Positions 1-7,678 of a DNA stretch of 37,370 nucleotides are shown in pieces (position 1 is the first letter of the stretch; the number at the start of each line of letters is the position of its first letter). Source of the stretch: an uncultured Prevotellaceae bacterium (GTDB taxonomy: Bacteria; Bacteroidota; Bacteroidia; Bacteroidales; Bacteroidaceae). Made by a program: the position numbers and the translations under genes. Below the pieces are notes generated by a model that saw nothing but the letters and a program-made list of their open reading frames with translations, was not told the origin of the DNA and ran no database searches. The DNA lies in assembly GCA_900315745.1 (NCBI GenBank), contig ONAG01000036.1, positions 1 through 37,370 on the forward strand, in the 5' to 3' direction.

Positions 1-334
1 CGGCCTCGACTCCTACGACTTCGGGGCGAGGAGCTACTTCGCTGACAGGATCCAGTGGATGACAATGGACCCTCTGTGCGAGAAACATTATGACACAAGT
101 CCGTATGCGTATTGTGGGAATGATCCAATTAATTATACAGATAAAAGGGGAATGGATTGGATATCATTCAAAATAGAAAATTATGTTTGGGCTTATTACG
201 ATTCAAGAATTCACAGCCAACAAGATATCGAAAGCTATTATTATGTCAACGGAAATGATGGCAATTATTCTATTCAATATATCGGAAAGAAGGGTTATAT
301 ATATAATACTAAAGTTTCCCACCCCCTGTTTTAG
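1..334 (+). CDS. Rhs repeat-associated core protein, C-terminal end (5' partial)
   Basis: The reading frame is open from base 2, so this is the 3' end of a larger gene that begins outside the window. The motifs YDFGARSYF and, a little later, SPYAYCGNDPINYTDKRG are the classic end of the Rhs/YD-repeat core, which in polymorphic toxin systems and contact-dependent weapons forms the shell around a variable C-terminal tip. After the core the frame continues for only about 57 residues of AT-rich code (many Tyr, Asn, Ile) and stops at 332-334. The base composition drops sharply at the core/tip boundary, as expected of exchangeable Rhs tips. The tip matches no toxin family I recognise and is short, so it may be truncated. 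No immunity gene follows on the plus strand. Confidence 0.85.
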   Translation, partial: GLDSYDFGARSYFADRIQWMTMDPLCEKHYDTSPYAYCGNDPINYTDKRGMDWISFKIENYVWAYYDSRIHSQQDIESYYYVNGNDGNYSIQYIGKKGYIYNTKVSHPLF

Positions 335-351
335 GTACTTTTTGAGGGTAG

Positions 352-496
352 TTATGGCTTGAAAGCCTTATCTACACCCAGTTTTAACAATAGCTTAAAA
401 AATGTTTCATGCCGTGTTGGCTCTTCTTCTTTCCAATGCTTCAGCCATGGCGACATAATCCAAAGCAAGTTCACTGTCTGAAAGGATGTCGGCCAT
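352..496 (-). pseudogene. Short frameshifted coding remnant, family unknown
   Basis: Read on the minus strand, an ATG at 496 opens a frame beginning MADILSDSELALDYVAMAEA that stops after 29 codons. A neighbouring frame carries on with a coding-like tail ending FFKLLLKLGVDKAFKP and a stop at 352-354. A single frameshift near base 410 would join the two into a helical peptide of about 47 residues. I do not recognise the family. It sits between the Rhs end and a large inverted repeat, which suits a decayed accessory gene. It could equally be chance open frame. Confidence 0.2.
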
Positions 497-508
497 AAGT
501 TGTTGCAC

Positions 509-576
509 ATATCAGGGGGACGGGGAATTTGATACATTATTCCAAATGCGTATCAATTTCCCCGTCCCCCTGATAC
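509..576. repeat. REPIN-like inverted repeat pair
   Basis: Two 27-base arms, 509-535 and 550-576, match in inverted orientation at 25 of 27 positions, separated by a 14-base loop. Each arm contains the core ATCAGGGGGACGGGGAA. The transcript or single strand would fold into a very stable hairpin. A third partial arm (ACATATCAGGGGG) lies at 684-696. The G-rich core and paired layout resemble REP elements mobilised by RAYT (TnpA-REP) transposases, but no such transposase gene is in the window. Confidence 0.7.
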
Positions 577-833
577 ACATCATAAATATGTTTAAGACAT
601 CCGCATTTTTTCGATTGTTTGTAAAATGCGTTTCAGTATTTTTAAGTGTAATAATGGCATTCATTTTGCCAATTGCAATAATAACATATCAGGGGGTGCA
701 TGACATCATGCTTCGGGGCGTGTGTGATTAAGAACAACCGTTTAACCTAAAATTCAAGTAAAACGATAGGAGCCAATGTCACGGTAGATAATGTATAAAA
801 AACACTACATGCTTCAAATCTTTGTAGCTAAAA
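577..833. other. Intergenic stretch, no convincing gene
   Basis: Apart from the partial repeat arm at 684-696 this stretch holds no supported gene. A plus-strand open frame at 486-731 runs straight through the inverted repeat and encodes a low-complexity hydrophobic sequence, so I regard it as spurious. Confidence 0.5.
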
Positions 834-864
834 TTTGGCATTACGAAAACTTGTTGTATTTTTG
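834..864 (+). promoter_or_regulatory. Bacteroidota-type promoter for the alpha/beta hydrolase
   Basis: TTTG at 834-837, a 19-base spacer, and TATTTTTG at 857-864 match the -33/-7 consensus (TTTG, TANNTTTG) of the primary sigma factor of Bacteroidota. A start near 871 gives a leader of about 90 bases before the ATG at 960. Confidence 0.7.
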
Positions 865-959
865 TGGTCTAATGATAAAAAAGATGGGTTGAAAACAAAA
901 TGGATGTGAAGATCTCTCCAATCGGTTACGAACAACAGACAATATATTTGAATCGAACT

Positions 960-2237
960 ATGAATAAGAAATTTATAATAACCCTATTCTTGTTGCTCGT
1001 ATCTTTTGCGGTACGGGCACAAGTGCAGCCAACAACAGAATTGGTCGGCTCGTGGTCGGGAAAGTTGAACATTGGGGCAATATCTTTGACTTTGGTTCTA
1101 AATTTAGAACAAGCCGACGGCTACGTGGAGGTTACAATTGACAGTCCGGACCAGGGGGCAAAGGGTATTGGAGCATACAAAGAATACCTCTCGGATGACT
1201 CCATAGCTGTTAAGGTGGAGCATTTGGGCATGACATATCGAGCCCGACTGAAGGATGGAAAGCTCGATGGCACATTCAATCAACATGGCTTGTCAGTGCC
1301 GCTTGTGATGAAGAGAGGGGTGCCTGAGGTGAAACGTCCGCAGACCCCCAAACCGCCTTATCCTTACAAGACCGAGGAAGTGACTTTCCGCAATGAGGCA
1401 GATAGTGCGACGTTGGCAGGTACCTTGACCTATCCTGTGGGTTATGACGCCAAGTCGAAGCGGAAGCCATCTGTCGTGCTGCTCGTTACAGGCAGCGGTC
1501 TGCAGAATCGTGACGAGGAGTTGATGGGCCATTCTCCTTTTCTCGTCATTGCCGACTATTTGGCTCGTCATGGCATAGCATCGCTTCGTTACGATGACCG
1601 TGCCACAGGAGCATCTGTTGGTGGTGATGTGATGAATGCCACAACCGAAGACTTCATGCACGACGCAGCAGCCGGCATTGCCTTCCTTCGCCAGAAAAAG
1701 GCTTTTGGCAAGGTGGGGTGCATAGGTCATAGCGAGGGTGGCTGCATAGCCTTCCTTCTCGGTTCGAGAAAGAAGATTGATTTTCTCGTTTCACTTGCCG
1801 GACCAGGAGTCAAGGGCGACACCTTGTCGGTAGAACAGTACAAACGAATCTTGAAACTTCAGGGCATGACAGCCAACATGACTGTTAGCCAGATGCGAGA
1901 AATCATTAAGGAAGATGCTCGTATGAGAGCGCAACCTATGCCGTGGATGCAATGGTTCTTGGACTATGACCCCTCGGATGACATTAGAAACACTCGTTGT
2001 CCGGTCTTTGCTCTCAATGGCGACCTCGACTGTCAGGTCATCTCCTCTCAAAACCTACCTGCCATCAGGAGCTTGCTGCCATCATCGAAAAAGAATCTCA
2101 TAAAGGAATACCCGTCGCTCAACCACCTGTTCCAGCATTGCTCTACTGGCAATGTTAATGAGTACAGCCAGATAGAAGAGACCATCTCGCCAGAAGTGCT
2201 TCAAGACATTGCACAGTGGATAAACAGTCTGAAATAG
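960..2237 (+). CDS. Secreted alpha/beta hydrolase with N-terminal beta-rich domain
   Basis: I start this gene at the ATG at 960 rather than the in-frame ATG at 900, because the signal peptide MNKKFIITLFLLLVSFAVRA begins there and the first 20 upstream codons look untranslated. The mature protein has a beta-rich domain of about 100 residues (starting ELVGSWSGKLN) that often precedes such hydrolases, then an alpha/beta hydrolase fold. The nucleophile elbow GHSEGG puts the serine at residue 258; LRYDDRATGAS marks the oxyanion-side strand, NGDLDCQV supplies the acid and LNHLFQH the histidine. The family includes esterases and S9-like peptidases, so the substrate is open. It is 425 aa, exported, has its own promoter, and faces the GH25 gene with only 16 bases between the stops. 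Confidence 0.85.
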   Translation: MNKKFIITLFLLLVSFAVRAQVQPTTELVGSWSGKLNIGAISLTLVLNLEQADGYVEVTIDSPDQGAKGIGAYKEYLSDDSIAVKVEHLGMTYRARLKDGKLDGTFNQHGLSVPLVMKRGVPEVKRPQTPKPPYPYKTEEVTFRNEADSATLAGTLTYPVGYDAKSKRKPSVVLLVTGSGLQNRDEELMGHSPFLVIADYLARHGIASLRYDDRATGASVGGDVMNATTEDFMHDAAAGIAFLRQKKAFGKVGCIGHSEGGCIAFLLGSRKKIDFLVSLAGPGVKGDTLSVEQYKRILKLQGMTANMTVSQMREIIKEDARMRAQPMPWMQWFLDYDPSDDIRNTRCPVFALNGDLDCQVISSQNLPAIRSLLPSSKKNLIKEYPSLNHLFQHCSTGNVNEYSQIEETISPEVLQDIAQWINSLK

Positions 2238-2253
2238 AAGGTGGAAAGCCTGC

Positions 2254-3045
2254 CTATAAGCTGATATCGCTCATCGAAGCACCATTGGCGAAGCGGTCAA
2301 GGTCAACACGTTCCTTTATGCCTTCCACCATCCCGCGCTCACTGAATTGCCAGATGATGTGTTCTGCATTGCTTTTCACACGTGGAGGTTCGTTGTTGTA
2401 GCGTGCTAAGAACAGAGTGTATTTGTCGAATTCGGGAGACAGGAACTCGTTGTAGAAATGATGGTCGCTGTAGATGATAGGGTAGGTGCCATATTCTTTT
2501 TTCACTAATTCCATGAACTGTTTCAGGCGTTCTTGAAGTTGCTCCCTTGTGGCATTCTTGCATCCGCTTTTCTCCACATCCACCACCGGGATGAGGTCTT
2601 GCTTGCTTTTGTTCACTCGCTTGCGGAAGTTCTCAAACTGCCTGTCGGCGCTTGTTCGTGAGACGAAGAAATGGTAGCTGCCCACCTTCAGACCTTCTCT
2701 TTGGGCTTCTTTCAGGTTGGTGGCATATCGTCTGTCCACCAACGAGGCACCCTCTGTCGCCTTGATATAGACGAACTTGATGTTTTTGTCATCAGCCACC
2801 TTCGCCCAGTCTATTTTTCCTTGGTGCTTCGACACGTCAATGCCGTCATATTTCCCATTGCTGATGGTGTCGCGTCCAAAGCCAAACCACGACGTCACTT
2901 CTTGGAAGGTTTTGGGTGACAATTGGCTCCAAAGTACAAAAAACAGCAATATGCTGCCAAGCCAACTGAAGACTTTCTTCAGAATCTTGTTCTTCCGTCG
3001 GTGTGATGACCTTCCCTTGCGCCTTTTTGTAGTTTTCTTCGCCAT
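2254..3045 (-). CDS. GH25 family lysozyme (muramidase), membrane-anchored
   Basis: This 263-aa protein starts with a strongly basic tail (residues 1-25, many Lys/Arg), then one hydrophobic helix (about 26-41) that should anchor it in the inner membrane, then a GH25 catalytic domain (about 66-260). GH25 enzymes cleave the MurNAc-GlcNAc bond of peptidoglycan. Family signatures are GIDVSKHQGKIDW with Asp70, FVYIKATEG, and PVVDVEKSG with the Asp156/Glu158 pair, where the glutamate is the expected catalytic acid. The C-terminal VDLDRF is also typical. It is the last gene of a minus-strand operon and begins 6 bases after the TPR gene stops. Confidence 0.9.
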   Translation of the reverse strand: MAKKTTKRRKGRSSHRRKNKILKKVFSWLGSILLFFVLWSQLSPKTFQEVTSWFGFGRDTISNGKYDGIDVSKHQGKIDWAKVADDKNIKFVYIKATEGASLVDRRYATNLKEAQREGLKVGSYHFFVSRTSADRQFENFRKRVNKSKQDLIPVVDVEKSGCKNATREQLQERLKQFMELVKKEYGTYPIIYSDHHFYNEFLSPEFDKYTLFLARYNNEPPRVKSNAEHIIWQFSERGMVEGIKERVDLDRFANGASMSDISL

Positions 3046-3051
3046 GGTTGG

Positions 3052-4758
3052 TTATTTGTATTTCTCTATCATGCCAGAGGCTTGTTCGTTGCCCAATTGT
3101 TGAGCCTTCTCCAATACCTCCAATCCTTCTTTTTTCTTTCCTAATTGTATGAGGCTAAGTCCTTTTATCAGGTATGCATCACCATATTCAGGGTCGAGGG
3201 CTATTGCTTTCTCCACCGTTTCCAGTGCTTCCTCTTTCATGTTCACACGCAGTTGCAGCGAAGCCTTTTCTGCCAGGTACAGAGGTTCTTTGGGTGCCAT
3301 GCGGATGGCGGTGTCGATGTCGTCGAGTGCTTGTTTGAAGAGTCTCCCCTTCACTTCGCATTGCTCGCGCTTGTAGTAGAAGTCGGCTCCTATGCGTCCT
3401 GTCATAATAGAGTCATACTGGTTGTAGTCCGCCACAGCCCTGCGATATTCACCCATGTCCTCCAGCATGGCGGCACGATAGAGCACGTAAGGTGCGGCAT
3501 CCAGTGGATATGGCTTGGCGAACAGTGCCATTGCGCTGTCGAGCAATGCCACCGTCTCTTCTTTGGGGGCTTCGAGCATCGTCTTGCATTGTGCTGCCTC
3601 ATAGAATAGTTCTGGATTCCGTATGTTGCTGTTTGTTAGTTCGATGAACATCCCATAAGCCTGTTGGTACTCTTTCTTGGTGTACCTTATCTGAGCTTCC
3701 AGATGTCGGTAGAGAGGTTGGGGATTGATGCTGTTGGCTTGTTGTGCTTCCTCTATTGCCTTGTCGAGATTCCAGGCTGGGAACGACTGGTCGAACTTGT
3801 ATAGTTCCTTTTGGTAGATAAGTCTTGCGTATGTGAAATGCGCCTCGTCCTTGGCTGTGGCTTTCTTGATGGCAGTCTCCATGTCCTCCTTGGCGGCGGC
3901 GAAGTCGTTGTTGTTCACGGCAAGTTGTGCCTTTGCACTGTAGCCATCTGCCAGGTCGGGAAATTTCTCTATGAATAGTTCTGCTGTCTTGGCATATTTG
4001 TCGTTGTTGTCTTGTGATGAGAGCACCAATGCCAATTGTGCTTGCTCTTTATCGTCGGGGATGGCAGTAGGGATAAACGTGCGCCGCATGACAGGGTCGT
4101 TGCAGGTTAATCCCGTGGTTTGCATGTCGGTGATGTATTGAGCGTCTGTGGAGTGATAGTCGGTGGTGAATCTCGATTGTTGCAGGAATCCCAACAGTTG
4201 TCCATTAGCGTTCACCAATGGACATCCCACGGCATTTTCCGGAGCCATCATCTTCATCACGTAGTATGCATATTTCTCCATGAATGTTTCCACTTTTTCC
4301 ACCTTTGTGGCTGTCACTTCGGGCTTTTTCAGCGAGTAGGTCACCAGATAAATGTCATCTCCTGTTGCGGCATGTGCTGGAGCTAAGGTCAAGCCTGTAG
4401 TCTTTCCCTTTACGTGGAATTTCACCACGTCATAGATTTCGTTAGCGTCGTAGATGTAGTCCACTTCGAGGCTTTTCCCATTGGCATCCACCACTACTGC
4501 GCGGCTTGCACCGTCGAAGGGTGCCCAGTCGCTGATGGCTGTGCCGGCGGCATCCGTGAACACTCCATGGCTGGATGCAAGAAGCGAACCGTCAGCCTTG
4601 AATGTGGTGAGTGTGAAGATGGATTTTGCTGCGTTTTTTACAGGTGCAGGCTGGCTGTATGAAGGTATGCTGATTGCCAGCAATGCCATGATGATGGCGA
4701 GGTATGTCTTTTTCACTTTTTCCTTTTTTATGTTTGGTGTTGGATGTTGTTTCTTCAT
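3052..4758 (-). CDS. Trypsin-like protease fold protein with TPR repeats, probably inactive
   Basis: The 568-aa product has a signal peptide ending near SIPSYSQ (residue 36), a domain of about 200 residues laid out like an HtrA/trypsin-type serine protease, and then a long alpha-helical part (about 225-568) with tetratricopeptide-type repeats; the last copies, such as EPLYLAEKASLQLRVNMKEE and DPEYGDAYLIKGLSLIQLGK, are clearest. The protease signatures are degraded: the expected NHVV region reads AISDWAPF, and the expected GNSGGP region reads AVGCPLVNANG, so the catalytic serine and histidine appear lost. I infer a periplasmic scaffold or sensor rather than an active protease. Its ATG overlaps the recN stop by four bases (ATGA), implying translational coupling. 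Confidence 0.75.
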   Translation of the reverse strand: MKKQHPTPNIKKEKVKKTYLAIIMALLAISIPSYSQPAPVKNAAKSIFTLTTFKADGSLLASSHGVFTDAAGTAISDWAPFDGASRAVVVDANGKSLEVDYIYDANEIYDVVKFHVKGKTTGLTLAPAHAATGDDIYLVTYSLKKPEVTATKVEKVETFMEKYAYYVMKMMAPENAVGCPLVNANGQLLGFLQQSRFTTDYHSTDAQYITDMQTTGLTCNDPVMRRTFIPTAIPDDKEQAQLALVLSSQDNNDKYAKTAELFIEKFPDLADGYSAKAQLAVNNNDFAAAKEDMETAIKKATAKDEAHFTYARLIYQKELYKFDQSFPAWNLDKAIEEAQQANSINPQPLYRHLEAQIRYTKKEYQQAYGMFIELTNSNIRNPELFYEAAQCKTMLEAPKEETVALLDSAMALFAKPYPLDAAPYVLYRAAMLEDMGEYRRAVADYNQYDSIMTGRIGADFYYKREQCEVKGRLFKQALDDIDTAIRMAPKEPLYLAEKASLQLRVNMKEEALETVEKAIALDPEYGDAYLIKGLSLIQLGKKKEGLEVLEKAQQLGNEQASGMIEKYK

Positions 4759-6413
4759 TGTTTGTTGAGCAGTTCCTCTGCGTTTCTGATGGCAGCCTCC
4801 CCGATGTCGGTTCCGCTGAGCATCTGAGCTATTTCTTCTATTCGTTCTTTTTTGTTGAGGCGGCTCATGTGGCTTGTGGTTCCGTTGTCGCTTTCTTCTT
4901 TATAGACCTTGTAGTGCGCACCACCTCTGGCAGCTATTTGTGGCAGGTGTGTTATGCTTATCACTTGTCGGTCGTTGTTGCCCATTTCTTGCATTATGCG
5001 TCCCATCATCTCTGCCACCTTCCCACTTACTCCTGTGTCTATCTCGTCGAAAATGATGGTGGGCAGTTTTACGGCACCGCTAATCATTGCCTTGAGCGAC
5101 AGCATCACGCGTGCTATTTCTCCTCCAGATGCCACCTGCGCCACAGGTTGCAGTGGAGTGCTGGTGTTGGCTGAGAAAAGGAAGGAAATCTTGTCGTGCC
5201 CGTCGGCAGCGAGAGGCTTTTCTTGCAGTGCCACTTCGAATTTCACTTTGGGTATTCCCAATGGCACAAGTCGTTGTCTCATTTCTTCTTCCACTTGTCG
5301 AGCTGCCTTGGTGCGTATGGCGGTCAGTGCTTTGGCTTTCAGCTTGCATTTTTCCTGCAGTTCAGCCACTTTTGCCTCAGTCTCTTTCAGTTGCTCGTCG
5401 CTTCCGTCTATCTGTCCTAATTGCTTGTCCAAGTTCTCTTTTATGACAAGAAGTTCTCCCACGCTATCTACATGGAATTTCTGTTGCAGGTGGTAGATGG
5501 TGTCGAGTCGGCTGTTCACTGCCTCCATTCGTGCGGGGTCGAACTCAATGTCCTCGGCGTGTTGCGAGATGTCTCCGGCTATGTCTTTAAGTTCGATGAA
5601 GCAGCTCTCCATCCTTTCTGATATTTCCGCCATGTTGCGATAGACGTCTTTTATGTTGTCTATGCTGTGGCAAGCGCTTTTCAGCTGTTCCACCACGCCT
5701 CCGTCGCCAGAAATGAGGTTGTCGGCTTCATACAGTGCACCTTTTATGTCTTCGGCATGCTCCAGCATCTCCGATTCTTCCTCCAGTTCTTCTTGTTCAC
5801 CTTCCACAAGTCTCGCCTCTTCCAGTTCGTGGTATTGGAATCTGATGAAGTCCTCGTCGTTCTTGCTTTTTATTATAGCCTGTCTCAGTTCTTCAAGTTG
5901 CCTTTGCGCTGTGTGGTATTCTTTGAATGTGGCTTTATAGTCGGCTAATGTTTCTTGGTCTGCCGCTATGATATCTACCACGTTCAGTTGGAAATCCTCT
6001 TTGTTCAGCAGCAAGTTCTGGTGCTGGCTGTGTATGTCCACGAGTTGTTCACCCAATTCGCGCAGGTTGGCGAGCGACACGGGGGTGTCGTTGATGAATG
6101 CCCGGCTTTTGCCCGAGCTGTTCACTTCGCGTCTTATTATGCAGTCGTCGTCGCTATAGTCGAGATCGTTTTTCTCGAAGAAGTCCTTCATGTCATATTT
6201 TCTCAGGTCGAAATGGGCTTCTATCACACATCTGTCTCGTCCGTTTTTTATCGCCTTGCTGTCGGCTCGTTGTCCGAGCAGCAGTCCTAATGCTCCGAGT
6301 ATGATGCTTTTTCCAGCTCCTGTTTCTCCTGTGATGACAGAGAATCCGCTCTCCATGTCGATGTCGAGTTCGTCGATGAGCGTGAAGTTCTTGATATATA
6401 GTTTTTTAAGCAT
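4755..6413 (-). CDS. recN: DNA repair protein RecN
   Basis: This is a 552-aa SMC-like ATPase. The Walker A motif GETGAGKS is at residues 29-36, followed by ILGALGLLLGQRAD, which is characteristic of RecN. The middle third is a charged coiled coil. The C-terminal part has the ABC signature VASGGEIARVMLSL, Walker B PTIIFDEIDTGVSG and the conserved ISITHLPQIAARG. RecN acts in double-strand break repair, binding and tethering broken DNA ends. Length and domain order are normal. It lies 43 bases downstream of the PorD-like gene, an order common in Bacteroidales, and overlaps the next gene by four bases. Confidence 0.97.
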   Translation of the reverse strand: MLKKLYIKNFTLIDELDIDMESGFSVITGETGAGKSIILGALGLLLGQRADSKAIKNGRDRCVIEAHFDLRKYDMKDFFEKNDLDYSDDDCIIRREVNSSGKSRAFINDTPVSLANLRELGEQLVDIHSQHQNLLLNKEDFQLNVVDIIAADQETLADYKATFKEYHTAQRQLEELRQAIIKSKNDEDFIRFQYHELEEARLVEGEQEELEEESEMLEHAEDIKGALYEADNLISGDGGVVEQLKSACHSIDNIKDVYRNMAEISERMESCFIELKDIAGDISQHAEDIEFDPARMEAVNSRLDTIYHLQQKFHVDSVGELLVIKENLDKQLGQIDGSDEQLKETEAKVAELQEKCKLKAKALTAIRTKAARQVEEEMRQRLVPLGIPKVKFEVALQEKPLAADGHDKISFLFSANTSTPLQPVAQVASGGEIARVMLSLKAMISGAVKLPTIIFDEIDTGVSGKVAEMMGRIMQEMGNNDRQVISITHLPQIAARGGAHYKVYKEESDNGTTSHMSRLNKKERIEEIAQMLSGTDIGEAAIRNAEELLNKQ

Positions 6414-6456
6414 GGTTGGTTGTTGGTGTGCAATGAGAGTTGTTCAATCCATCATC

Positions 6457-7377
6457 TCACTGCTTTATTTTTTCCCAGGTGTTGTTTTGTGATGCGTTGA
6501 TGCCGAACAGAATGTCATACACCTTTTCTTTCTCGTTGGCTGTGCCTTTGCCTTTATATATGTTGGCAAGTTCGTCTTTCTTGTAGTCGGTCCATATTTG
6601 TGGCAACATGCTCAGGGGCTTGTTCTCGTGGGCTTTCTTCAGGCATTCTTCCAGAGCTGTCGTCACGTTGGTGCGCCCTCGCTCCACGTTGGTCGCCATT
6701 TCGTCGAGTCCTTTCCTGTAATAATCATATTGCAGTTGTCGGAAAGGTTGCATTCCCCCGTCGAGGTAGTCGTTGATTAGAGCAAAACGGTTTCTGTCGT
6801 TGTCGAAAGCCTTCCATCCTGGGAAGTTCAGGTTTTGCGCGTTGTTGGTCAGGTTCATGCATCGTTGCAGTATATCCTCGCCTCCCATTGGCGAGAAGCT
6901 GTCAAGGTCGAGTCCTATGATGAGGTATGCATAGTAAGCAAGCAGCGCCACGAGTTGGTTGTCTATCACCTCTTCGTTGAATTCTATTTGGTCGAATTGT
7001 GCGAACTCGAAATTGAAGTCGTTGTCTTTGTTGTTGTAGAGTGTGGTTGTGTATGCAGAGTTCCATACCGGGCGGTTGGCTTGTATCATCGCCGTGCATG
7101 TGAACGCGTTCGACGAGTTGTCGTATTTCGTCACGGTGATGTTGAAGCTGCAAGGTATTCGTTCGTTTTTTTGAAATTGCAGGTTTGTCCACTGCTTGTC
7201 GTTGAGGAATTGTTCCAACGTCTCTTTCAGGTTGTCAAACACGCTTGCGTCGGTGCCTTGTATTTGGTTGTGGTTGATGTTCACTTTCACCTCAAGTTCT
7301 TGTGCCATGACATTTGCAGGCAACAATGCCAATGACATCAAGGCACATACCTTATTTATTATTTTGCTGATTCTCAT
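6457..7377 (-). CDS. porD: DUF4835 family protein, PorD-like type IX secretion component
   Basis: A 306-aa exported protein with a signal peptide ending VMAQ (residue 25). It matches the DUF4835 family by overall layout: an early LEVKVNINHNQIQGTD, then ERIPCSFNITVTKYD, a central YYAYLIIGLDLDSFSPMGG and a late NFPGWKAFDNDRNRFALIND. Proteins of this family are annotated as PorD, a component linked to the type IX secretion system, though the precise role is poorly known. It is the first gene of the operon leading to recN. The assignment fits with two secreted proteins in the window that end in a sorting-signal-like tail. Confidence 0.85.
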   Translation of the reverse strand: MRISKIINKVCALMSLALLPANVMAQELEVKVNINHNQIQGTDASVFDNLKETLEQFLNDKQWTNLQFQKNERIPCSFNITVTKYDNSSNAFTCTAMIQANRPVWNSAYTTTLYNNKDNDFNFEFAQFDQIEFNEEVIDNQLVALLAYYAYLIIGLDLDSFSPMGGEDILQRCMNLTNNAQNLNFPGWKAFDNDRNRFALINDYLDGGMQPFRQLQYDYYRKGLDEMATNVERGRTNVTTALEECLKKAHENKPLSMLPQIWTDYKKDELANIYKGKGTANEKEKVYDILFGINASQNNTWEKIKQ

Positions 7378-7431
7378 CCTGCTTGTCTTTTGTCAGGTAG
7401 GTAATTTAATTTGCTTTTTCGAGCATGCTGA

Positions 7432-7502
7432 TAGGTGTATGAATGGCATTTTGCATCTTGTTGTAAAAGGCAAGATACGCCTTTGCAGAATAATAACACC
7501 TA
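7432..7502 (-). promoter_or_regulatory. Structured leader upstream of the porD-recN operon
   Basis: TAGGTGT (7432-7438) pairs with ACACCTA (7496-7502), enclosing a second hairpin AAAGGC-AAGATAC-GCCTTT. It lies in the presumed 5' untranslated region of the minus-strand transcript between the -7 box at 7514-7521 and the start codon at 7377. It matches no riboswitch class that I recognise. Confidence 0.35.
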
Positions 7503-7513
7503 CTTATTGGCGG

Positions 7514-7521
7514 CAAAAATA
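7514..7521 (-). promoter_or_regulatory. Possible -7 box for the porD-recN operon
   Basis: On the minus strand this reads TATTTTTG, a perfect TANNTTTG box. I see no good TTTG at the expected distance upstream, so the call rests on the -7 box and on its placement about 137 bases before the start codon. Confidence 0.4.
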
Positions 7522-7618
7522 AGAAAAATACATGCAATAATCGATTGTAAAAAGCAAAAAAAACAAAAAAATATCATAGTTTAATATAATAATATCATGT
7601 TTTTTCATAAATTAAATG

Positions 7619-7626
7619 TAATTTTG
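7619..7626 (+). promoter_or_regulatory. -7 box for the secreted modular protein gene
   Basis: TAATTTTG fits TANNTTTG and lies 53 bases before the ATG at 7679. The -33 region is only a T-tract, so the box is partial. The surrounding 7540-7620 stretch is very AT-rich and otherwise empty. Confidence 0.5.
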
Positions 7627-7678
7627 CCGAGAATGTGTGAACATCATATTATTTTTATCCATAAAACCTAATAAGCGT

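Noticed and set aside
486-731. 81-codon plus-strand open frame across the inverted repeat
   Set aside because: It reads through both arms of the hairpin, has low-complexity hydrophobic sequence, no supporting start signal and no recognisable family.
3145-3609. 154-codon plus-strand open frame inside the TPR gene
   Set aside because: Antisense to an intact gene; Cys/His/Phe-rich translation without family features.
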